12,613 nt of DNA from HGM04593 sp964512955 (GTDB lineage: Bacteria > Bacteroidota > Bacteroidia > Bacteroidales > Bacteroidaceae), in assembly GCA_964512955.1 (NCBI GenBank), contig CAZEKX010000059.1:1-12613 (forward strand), written 5' to 3'. Shown here piece by piece: positions 1-6,416 of the stretch; positions within the stretch are counted from its first letter, which is position 1, and each line of letters starts with the position of its first letter. The notes beneath the pieces were generated by a model. The model ran no database searches. It was not told the DNA's origin and was given only the letters and a program-made list of their open reading frames with translations. The position numbers and the translations under genes were made by a program.

Positions 1-1
1 G

Positions 2-1003
2 GTTTCAACACCAATGGTACGCGAAGTTACTCTCACACGCGAATATCCGGGATATTTGGATGCCGATGCCACAGTTGCAATTATGGGACGTGTGAATGGT
101 ACACTCGAGAGCAGCAACTACATTGCCGGCAGTCGTGTGAAACGTGGCGACTTGCTATTTGTTATAGACCACATACTATACCAGAACGCAGTAATACAGT
201 CCGAGGCGGCATTAAAAACCGCAAAGGCAAACCTTGAATATTCCCGAAATAATTACGAGAGGATGAAGATTGCCGGTGAGAGTAATGCCGTCAGCAGAAT
301 AGAGGTATTGCAGGCAGAGACAAACGTAGCAACAGGTGAAGCAGCAGTAAGAAATGCCGAAGCAGCATTGAAAACGGCACAAACCAACCTTGACTACTGT
401 CATGTACGCGCTCCTCACAATGGACTTATGGGATTGTCGAATTACTCCACCGGAAGTTACATAGCGGGTGCAGGTAGTCCCGTACAACTTGGAACACTCT
501 ACAAGGACGATATAATGTATGCCTATTTCAATGTAACCGATAATCAATGGTTACGTCAGCAATATCGTAGCGATGTTGTAGGTAAAGAGCAATATATTAC
601 ATTCACTCTTGGCGAGGATAAATATTTCACTCGTAAAGCAAAAATGGATTATTTATCTCCCGATGTTCAATTAAGCACCGGAACACTGCGTGTAAGAGCA
701 GAACTAAAGAACGACGATGGATTTCTGAAACCGGGTAGTTATATAAGCATAGTACTGCCATACGAAAATGTATCTTCGGGCATACTGGTTACCGATGCTT
801 CCATTGGCACCGACCAACTTGGAAAGTTTCTGTATGTAGTAAATGACTCCAACATAGTAGAGTATCGCCACATAGAGACCGGTAATATTGTCGATGACAC
901 TCTGCGTCTTGTAACAGCAGGACTGAGACCCAACGAACGATATGTAAGCAAAGCCCTGCTGAAAGTGCGTAACGGCATGAGAATAGTTCCTATAAGCAAA
1001 TAA
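2..1003 (+). CDS. RND efflux periplasmic adaptor subunit (membrane fusion protein), 5'-truncated by the window
   Basis: This periplasmic adaptor (MexA/AcrA-type, HlyD family) would couple an inner-membrane RND pump to an outer-membrane channel. The reading frame is open from base 2, and the codons before the first visible ATG (base 14) read VSTP in frame, so that ATG is internal; the real start, with the signal peptide or lipoprotein signal, lies upstream. About 334 residues are visible and complete relatives usually have about 370, so roughly 40 appear to be missing. Seen in order, counted from the ATG at 14: a first half lipoyl-like strand (about 20-50, VNGTLES..GSRVKRGDLLFVID), an Ala/Asn/Glu-rich alpha-helical hairpin (about 60-128), the returning lipoyl half with the family-typical YCHVRAPHNGLMG, then beta-barrel and membrane-proximal regions (TGTLRVRAEL, LKPGSYISIVLP). 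The pump gene follows 19 nt downstream, consistent with an operon. Substrate is unknown. Confidence 0.93.
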   Translation, partial: VSTPMVREVTLTREYPGYLDADATVAIMGRVNGTLESSNYIAGSRVKRGDLLFVIDHILYQNAVIQSEAALKTAKANLEYSRNNYERMKIAGESNAVSRIEVLQAETNVATGEAAVRNAEAALKTAQTNLDYCHVRAPHNGLMGLSNYSTGSYIAGAGSPVQLGTLYKDDIMYAYFNVTDNQWLRQQYRSDVVGKEQYITFTLGEDKYFTRKAKMDYLSPDVQLSTGTLRVRAELKNDDGFLKPGSYISIVLPYENVSSGILVTDASIGTDQLGKFLYVVNDSNIVEYRHIETGNIVDDTLRLVTAGLRPNERYVSKALLKVRNGMRIVPISK

Positions 1004-1022
1004 TATTCATAAATAACTACAC

Positions 1023-4000
1023 ATGGATTTTGCAAAATTCTTTATACATCGCCCGATATTTGCAACGGTTCTTTCACTGCTGCTTCTCATAGGCGGTATT
1101 GTATGTCTCTTTATACTTCCTATAGACCAATATCCTGCCATAACGCCACCGACAGTACAGGTAAATGCTGTATATCCCGGAGCCAATGCCGAGACTATAG
1201 CCCAAACAGTCGGAATACCAATAGAGCAACAGGTAAACGGTGTCGATAACATGATATATATGAGTTCTACATCGTCATCATCGGGAACATACCAACTTAC
1301 CATTACATTCGAAGTTGGTACCGACATAGATATGGCAACGGTACTTGTTCAGAACAGAGTGAATATTGCATTAAACTCTTTACCGAGCGAAGTAACACAA
1401 CAAGGTGTAACCGTACAGAAACAGTCGTCGAACATAGTGCTATTCATAACACTCACAGGCGACTCACTCTATAATCAATTATACCTGTCGAACTATGCCC
1501 AACTGCAGATTGTAGACCAACTGACACGTACTCCAGGAGTAGGTGCAGTAAATATAATGGGAGCAGGAAAGTACTCCATGCGAGTATGGCTGAACCCCGA
1601 AGCAATGCGCATACGAGGTATTTCACCTGCCGAAGTGTATCAAGCGATATCGAAACAGAACCTTGCAGTATCGGCAGGATATGTGGGGCAGACACTTGGC
1701 AGAGATGCCGACAATGCTTTTCAATACACGCTGAATGTACAGGGACGACTACGCAGTGCCGAGGAGTTTGGTGATATTGTTATACGTAACAACGGAGTGG
1801 ATATGTTACGACTGCGCGACATAGCAAGAATTGAGATTGGTAGCGAGACCTACAGTTCCTCGTCGCGCTTGAAGGGGAAGCCTACAGCAGCCCTTGCAGT
1901 CTATCAACTTCCCGGTTCCAGTTCACCGGCTGTATCAAAAGCGGTACGTGCAAAGATGGAGGAACTTTCCAAAGAGATGCCACCCGAAGTGCAATACCAA
2001 GTAACACTTGACACCACCGACGTAGTGCGCAGTTCAATACGCGAAGTCCTATACACATTCTTCGAAGCCACAATTTTGGTAGTATTTGTTATATTCATGT
2101 TTCTGCAAAGTTGGCGTGCAACCATTATTCCTTGTCTCACCATACCCGTCTCTTTGATAGGAACTCTTGCCATAATGGAACTATTGGGATTCTCAATAAA
2201 CACACTTACACTCTTCGGGCTCATTCTTGCCATAGCCATTGTGGTGGACGATGCCATTGTGGTTGTAGAGAATGTATCACGCATACTGGACGAGGAGGGT
2301 CTACCCCCGAAACAAGCAACAGAGAAAGCAATGGAGGAGATTTCGGGACCTATAATAGGCGTTGTGCTGGTTATGATGGCTGTTTTCATTCCTACAACTA
2401 TGATTAGTGGAATTTCGGGACAACTATATAAACAGTTCGCACTAACCATAGCCGCATCGACACTGCTAAGCGGAGTAAACTCACTAACGCTTACTCCTGC
2501 CCTATGCGCCATACTGCTGCGCCCCACAGAGCATGGAAAGAGAAAAAGCGGAGTATTCCGTATATTCGATAAAGGCTACGGTTACCTGCAAAATATATAT
2601 GACAGATGGGCATACTATCTGCTAAGCAGAAGCAGCGTTGCGGCATCACTTTTTGTAGCAATGACCGCCTTAGCCCTAATATTGTTTATTAAGTGGCCCA
2701 CCACGTTTATTCCCGAAGAGGACGACGGATATGCCATAATAGCCATACAGTTACCTCCGGCAGCATCATTGAGCCGCACCGAGGCTGTTACACACAAAAT
2801 TGAGAAGATTCTCGATTCCTACCCCGAAATAAAGACCAATATTGCCATTAGTGGTTTCAGTATTATGAATGGTGGTGAACAGAGTAATGCCGCAACTATC
2901 TTTGTTGTATTGAAGGATTGGGATGAACGTAAAGGAAAGGGACATAGTGTTTCAGATATTGTGGAACGTTTCAACAGGCAGGCATACGTAGAGATTGAAG
3001 AGGCACAATGTTATGCAATTGTTCCCCCTGCCATTCCCGGGATAGGCAATGTAGGAGGTTTGCAATTACAACTGGAGGACCGCAAAGCATTGGGAGCAAC
3101 CGAGATGCAAAAGGCCATAGAGATTCTTGTAAACAACTATCGCAGTAAAGCCTCAATAGCATCCATGAACAGTTCATACGAAGCCAATGTACCACAATAT
3201 TTTTTAAATATCAACCGCGATAAGGCTTTGAGTATGGGATTGGATATAGGGGCAGTGCTCTCTACGCTGAGTTACTACATGGGCTCGGTATATGTAAACG
3301 ATTTCACCATGTTAGGACGTATTTGGCAGGTTAAGATGTCGGCAGGAGAACAGAATCAAAAGGTTATAGACGATGTCCTGAATTTAAGTCTTGCCAATGA
3401 CAAAGGCGAGATGGTACCGTTCAGCAGTTTCATTGCAATAGAGAGTGTTTTGGGCATAGACCAAATGAACAGGTACAACATGTATAATACGGCAGCCATC
3501 ACAAGTAATGTTGCAAACGGATATAGTTCCGGACAATTGATGAAGGAGGTTGAAGAACTTATAAGTGAGCAACTGGGCAACGAGTTTGGTTACGAATGGA
3601 CCGGTGTTGCTTATCAAGAGGAGAGTGCGGGTAAGACAACCATTGTTATACTTATGCTTGCTCTGCTTGTTGCCTACTTGGTACTTGCGGCACAATACGA
3701 GAGTTGGACAAGCCCCGTTGCCGCTATAACAGGTGTACCCATAGCACTGCTTGGTGCTATTCTTGGTTGCTGGATTATGGATATACCGGTTAGTATTTAT
3801 ACGCAGATTGGTATAATTCTGCTCATAGCACTAAGTGCAAAGAATGGAATTCTTATTGTGGAATTCGCCCGCGACTTCAGAGCAGCAGGCAACGATATAC
3901 GACACAGCGCACAAGAGGCAGGTCATGTACGTTTACGCCCTATTCTCATGACATCTTTTGCCTTTGTTCTGGGTGTTGTTCCCCTACTCTTTGCCAATGG

Positions 4001-4139
4001 TGCAGGTGCAGCCGCACGTCTCTCGCTCGGTACAGCAGTAGTCTTTGGTATGTTAATAAATACCATTGTTGCAACACTGTTCATACCCAACTGGTATGAA
4101 TGGATGCAAACCATAGAAGAGAAATTTAGGAAAAAATGA
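1023..4139 (+). CDS. RND multidrug efflux transporter, HAE1 family (AcrB/MexB-like)
   Basis: This is the inner-membrane proton/drug antiporter of a tripartite efflux system. At 1038 residues it matches the usual length of about 1030-1050. The N-terminus (MDFAKFFIHRPIFATVLSLL) is the typical first transmembrane helix, followed by the conserved DQYPAITPP and YPGA segments. The architecture is TM1, a large periplasmic loop, TM2-6 (about 345-500), TM7 (about 534-556), a second periplasmic loop, then TM8-12 (about 873-1030). The proton-relay residues are present: D409-D410 in TM4 (VVDDAIVVVEN) and K940 in TM10 (LSAKNGILIVEF), equivalent to AcrB D407, D408 and K940, so the protein is probably active. 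Translation starts at ATG 1023, 19 nt after the adaptor stop, with an A-rich leader and no Shine-Dalgarno match. The usual third gene, a TolC/OprM-like channel, does not follow; the next gene is convergent and ends 18 nt away. Drug specificity cannot be read from the sequence. Confidence 0.97.
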   Translation: MDFAKFFIHRPIFATVLSLLLLIGGIVCLFILPIDQYPAITPPTVQVNAVYPGANAETIAQTVGIPIEQQVNGVDNMIYMSSTSSSSGTYQLTITFEVGTDIDMATVLVQNRVNIALNSLPSEVTQQGVTVQKQSSNIVLFITLTGDSLYNQLYLSNYAQLQIVDQLTRTPGVGAVNIMGAGKYSMRVWLNPEAMRIRGISPAEVYQAISKQNLAVSAGYVGQTLGRDADNAFQYTLNVQGRLRSAEEFGDIVIRNNGVDMLRLRDIARIEIGSETYSSSSRLKGKPTAALAVYQLPGSSSPAVSKAVRAKMEELSKEMPPEVQYQVTLDTTDVVRSSIREVLYTFFEATILVVFVIFMFLQSWRATIIPCLTIPVSLIGTLAIMELLGFSINTLTLFGLILAIAIVVDDAIVVVENVSRILDEEGLPPKQATEKAMEEISGPIIGVVLVMMAVFIPTTMISGISGQLYKQFALTIAASTLLSGVNSLTLTPALCAILLRPTEHGKRKSGVFRIFDKGYGYLQNIYDRWAYYLLSRSSVAASLFVAMTALALILFIKWPTTFIPEEDDGYAIIAIQLPPAASLSRTEAVTHKIEKILDSYPEIKTNIAISGFSIMNGGEQSNAATIFVVLKDWDERKGKGHSVSDIVERFNRQAYVEIEEAQCYAIVPPAIPGIGNVGGLQLQLEDRKALGATEMQKAIEILVNNYRSKASIASMNSSYEANVPQYFLNINRDKALSMGLDIGAVLSTLSYYMGSVYVNDFTMLGRIWQVKMSAGEQNQKVIDDVLNLSLANDKGEMVPFSSFIAIESVLGIDQMNRYNMYNTAAITSNVANGYSSGQLMKEVEELISEQLGNEFGYEWTGVAYQEESAGKTTIVILMLALLVAYLVLAAQYESWTSPVAAITGVPIALLGAILGCWIMDIPVSIYTQIGIILLIALSAKNGILIVEFARDFRAAGNDIRHSAQEAGHVRLRPILMTSFAFVLGVVPLLFANGAGAAARLSLGTAVVFGMLINTIVATLFIPNWYEWMQTIEEKFRKK

Positions 4140-4157
4140 GATTCAAAGTACTGCCTT

Positions 4158-4415
4158 TCAGTTACCATAGGGTGCTTCCTCTTCGGCGGCAAGAGGCAGT
4201 TGCTCTTCATCTATGATATGGTAACGTTTGTTGGAGTGCATGCCGGTTGACATGTACTGTTCTGCCATTTCGGGGTTGTCGAGCATTGCCGATGCTGCTT
4301 CACTGAAGAGCACCTCGCCCAGTTTCCCCGAACTGCGTAATTCGTCAAGCATACGACGAGACTCGTCGCCACTTAAACGACCATCCATAAAACGTTGAAT
4401 ATCCTGTTCGTTCAT
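4158..4415 (-). CDS. small acidic protein of unknown function (85 aa), similar in style to the N-terminus of Bacteroidetes anti-sigma/FecR-like proteins
   Basis: I do not recognise a named family. The preferred start is the ATG at 4413-4415, giving 85 residues beginning MNEQDIQRFMDGRLSGDESR. A longer in-frame reading from 4478 would add MNLSDKFCLRYKLYYICSVII, but that stretch lies across the promoter described separately and overlaps the end of the ABC-F gene, so I reject it. The first 45 residues look helical and follow the pattern 'x-I-x-R-F-hydrophobic-x-G-x-L-S/T-x-x-E' seen at the start of many Bacteroidetes anti-sigma or FecR-type regulators. There are no Cys residues, no zinc-finger ligands and no transmembrane helix. 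The C-terminal third is acidic and probably disordered (DEEQLP, AAEEEAP). It lies 49 nt after the ABC-F stop and converges on the RND gene. A stand-alone regulatory or adaptor peptide is possible but unproven. Confidence 0.7.
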   Translation of the reverse strand: MNEQDIQRFMDGRLSGDESRRMLDELRSSGKLGEVLFSEAASAMLDNPEMAEQYMSTGMHSNKRYHIIDEEQLPLAAEEEAPYGN

Positions 4416-4428
4416 AATAATTACGGAA

Positions 4429-4459
4429 CAAATGTAGTATAATTTATATCGCAGACAAA
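4429..4459 (-). promoter_or_regulatory. canonical Bacteroidetes promoter for the small acidic protein gene
   Basis: Reading the minus strand, TTTG (4459-4456) is followed after exactly 19 nt by TACATTTG (4436-4429). This is a full match to the known Bacteroidetes sigma-ABfr pattern, TTTG then 19-21 nt then TAnnTTTG. Transcription would start around 4425, leaving a leader of only about 10 nt before the ATG at 4415. It lies just beyond the ABC-F stop codon (4465-4467), so the small gene can be transcribed independently of the ABC-F gene. No experimental start site is available to confirm it. Confidence 0.6.
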
Positions 4460-4464
4460 ATTTA

Positions 4465-6333
4465 TCAGACAAATTCACTCAATTCCAACCAACGTGTACT
4501 CTTTTGTTCTATGAGTTCTATGAGTTCCGATATACGCACCGATTTCTTAAGCAGTGTATCGTTGTCGAGCATGCCACTGCTCATCTCCTGCTCCAGCAGT
4601 CTCTTTTCGCTTTCCAACTGCTCTATCTCTGTTTCCAGAGTCTCATACTCACGTTGTTCCTTAAAGGTTAATTTACGTTTTACACTATCGTTTCGCCAAC
4701 CCTGTTTTGCCGGTGCATTTTTCACACTCTTTTCGGCTTGTACCTTTGCTATAAGTGCCTCCTCTTCGCGCCAGTCGCGGTATTCGGTATAGTTACCAGG
4801 AAAATCCTTTATATCGCCTGCACCGTTAAACACAAAAATATGGTCTGCCACGCGGTCGGTGAAATAACGGTCGTGGCTCACCACAATAACGCACCCCTTA
4901 AATTCACATAGATACTCCTCAAGAACCTGCAAGGTATCGATATCAAGGTCGTTGGTAGGTTCATCGAGTACAAGAAAATTGGGGTTCGACATAAGAACTG
5001 TACAAAGATAGAGGCGTCGTTTCTCTCCGCCACTCAACTTATATACATAATCGTGTTGCTTTTCGGGTGTAAACAGGAAATGTTGCAGGAATTGCGATGC
5101 GGTAAGCATCTTATTACCAACAGGTATAACCTCGGCAATGCGTCGTACTGCATCTATCACCTTCATCTGTTCATCGAACTGCATACCCTCTTGGCTGTAA
5201 TAACCCCACTTAACCGTATCACCCACCTCAATAATACCACTGTCGGGTACCACCTTACCAAGTAGCATTTTTATGAATGTCGATTTTCCGGTACCGTTAT
5301 TACCTACAATACCCACCTTTTCGTACCTCGAAAAGGTGTAATAGAAATCTTTTGTTATTACCTTATCATCGAAAGCCTTGTTCAAAGCCTTCATAACAAA
5401 TATCTTATTACCGATATATTGTGCCTTTACATCGAGTGATACCGAAGCATCGTCGCGCATAACAGCAGCCTTCTCTTCCAATTTATAGAATGCCTCTATT
5501 CGGTATTTGGCTTTGTGGGCACGTGCCTGCGGCTGTCTGCGCATCCATTCCAGTTCGGTACGCAAAAGATTTCTTGCACGTGCCGTTTCTGCTGCCATGT
5601 TCTGCAACCGCTCTTCGCGTCGTTGAAGAAAATAGTTATAGTTTCCTTTGTAGCGGTAAATTTTGTTATTGTCAATCTCTATTATCTCGTTACATACACG
5701 GTCGAGGAAATAGCGGTCATGAGTAACCATGAGCAGACTACCTGTAAAACGAGCCAGATACTCCTCGAGCCACTCCACCATCTCCATATCCAAATGGTTT
5801 GTCGGCTCATCGAGAATCATTAGGTCGGGCTGTTCAATAAGTACCGCAGCAAGTGCAATACGTTTCTTTTGCCCACCCGAGAGTTCACATATAGGCTGAT
5901 TGAAACGTACTATATTAAGTTTCGACAACACCTGACGGGCACAATTCTCATAGTCCCATGCATCGAGGCGGTCCATCTCTTCCATAAGATGTTGCAGTTC
6001 CTTTTCGTTGCCACTCGCAACAGCACTTTCGTAACGTGCAATCAGTTCCGACTTCTCACTGTTACGTTGCAAGCATGCCTCTATAACAGTAAGGTTATTG
6101 TCGAAGTCGGGCTCCTGTTCCAGATAACCTACACGCAAACCTGTACGCATGGTTATCTTCCCTGTGTCGGGAACATCGTCGCCTGCAATAATTTTCAGCA
6201 GGGTACTCTTTCCCTTGCCGTTACGTGCTATAAGCCCTATACGTTGTCTCTCCTCAACAACAAAGGATATGTTACTGAAGAGTTGTAAAACGCCAAAACT
6301 TTTGGATATGCTGTCTATTTGTAGGTCTATCAT
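4465..6333 (-). CDS. uup: ABC-F family ATPase, Uup-like ribosome-associated protein
   Basis: This soluble twin-ATPase has no transmembrane domain; ABC-F proteins bind the ribosomal E site and relieve stalled or hard-to-translate states. From the chosen start it has 622 residues. Domain 1: Walker A-like ARNGKGKST (36-44, with Ala in place of the usual first Gly), signature LSGGQ (151-155), Walker B LMILDE (171-176) and TNHLD. The inter-domain linker, about 235-300, is Arg/Lys-rich and helical. Domain 2: Walker A GNNGTGKST (344-352), LSGGE (433-437), Walker B FLVLDE (453-458) and TNDLD. The C-terminus (about 550-622) has KRKLTFKEQREYE followed by a heptad-like Glu/Leu coiled coil, the hallmark of Uup. 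The start at 6333 is supported by AAGGAG (6345-6340) 6 nt upstream; a longer reading from a TTG at 6393 would begin inside the loop of a terminator and is rejected. An antibiotic-resistance role (ARE ABC-F) is less likely than a housekeeping one. Confidence 0.93.
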   Translation of the reverse strand: MIDLQIDSISKSFGVLQLFSNISFVVEERQRIGLIARNGKGKSTLLKIIAGDDVPDTGKITMRTGLRVGYLEQEPDFDNNLTVIEACLQRNSEKSELIARYESAVASGNEKELQHLMEEMDRLDAWDYENCARQVLSKLNIVRFNQPICELSGGQKKRIALAAVLIEQPDLMILDEPTNHLDMEMVEWLEEYLARFTGSLLMVTHDRYFLDRVCNEIIEIDNNKIYRYKGNYNYFLQRREERLQNMAAETARARNLLRTELEWMRRQPQARAHKAKYRIEAFYKLEEKAAVMRDDASVSLDVKAQYIGNKIFVMKALNKAFDDKVITKDFYYTFSRYEKVGIVGNNGTGKSTFIKMLLGKVVPDSGIIEVGDTVKWGYYSQEGMQFDEQMKVIDAVRRIAEVIPVGNKMLTASQFLQHFLFTPEKQHDYVYKLSGGEKRRLYLCTVLMSNPNFLVLDEPTNDLDIDTLQVLEEYLCEFKGCVIVVSHDRYFTDRVADHIFVFNGAGDIKDFPGNYTEYRDWREEEALIAKVQAEKSVKNAPAKQGWRNDSVKRKLTFKEQREYETLETEIEQLESEKRLLEQEMSSGMLDNDTLLKKSVRISELIELIEQKSTRWLELSEFV

Positions 6334-6339
6334 CTTATG

Positions 6340-6345
6340 CTCCTT
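6340..6345 (-). promoter_or_regulatory. strong Shine-Dalgarno site for the ABC-F gene
   Basis: The minus strand carries AAGGAG separated by 6 nt from the ATG at 6333-6331. It decides the start codon in favour of MIDLQIDS over the upstream TTG. It stands out because the other leaders in this window, except for a weaker GAG-rich one at the ROK gene, have A-rich sequence and no Shine-Dalgarno match, as is common in Bacteroidetes. Confidence 0.75.
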
Positions 6346-6360
6346 ATACAGTAAAGATTG

Positions 6361-6414
6361 TAAAAAAACGAATATAAGAGCGAGGGGGTTCAATCACCCC
6401 CTCGCTCTTATATT
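6361..6414 (-). terminator. strong intrinsic terminator of the fucosidase operon
   Basis: Bases 6371-6388 and 6397-6414 are perfect reverse complements, an 18-bp stem (outer AT-rich part, inner GCGAGGGGG/CCCCCTCGC) around an 8-nt loop. On the minus strand the stem is followed by CGTTTTTTTA (6370-6361), the classic U-tract. It begins 2 nt after the TAA stop of the 806-residue protein gene (6419-6417), so it ends the transcript coming from that operon. On the plus strand the following bases are not U-rich. Confidence 0.92.
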
Positions 6415-6416
6415 AT

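Noticed and set aside
14..1003. The adaptor gene starting at the ATG at 14
   Set aside because: The frame stays open upstream to base 2 with family-like residues, and the signal peptide would be missing, so the gene is cut by the window edge.
4137..4160. A terminator between the convergent RND pump and small-protein genes
   Set aside because: Only a 4-bp AAAG/CTTT stem is visible near the T-rich stretch; it is too weak to call.
4416..4478. Extended N-terminus of the small acidic protein
   Set aside because: The extension overlaps the ABC-F stop and covers the canonical promoter; its residues look like translated promoter sequence.
6334..6393. Extended N-terminus of the ABC-F protein from a TTG at 6393
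   Set aside because: The TTG lies in the loop of the strong terminator and the extension has no family match; the ATG at 6333 has a well-placed AAGGAG.
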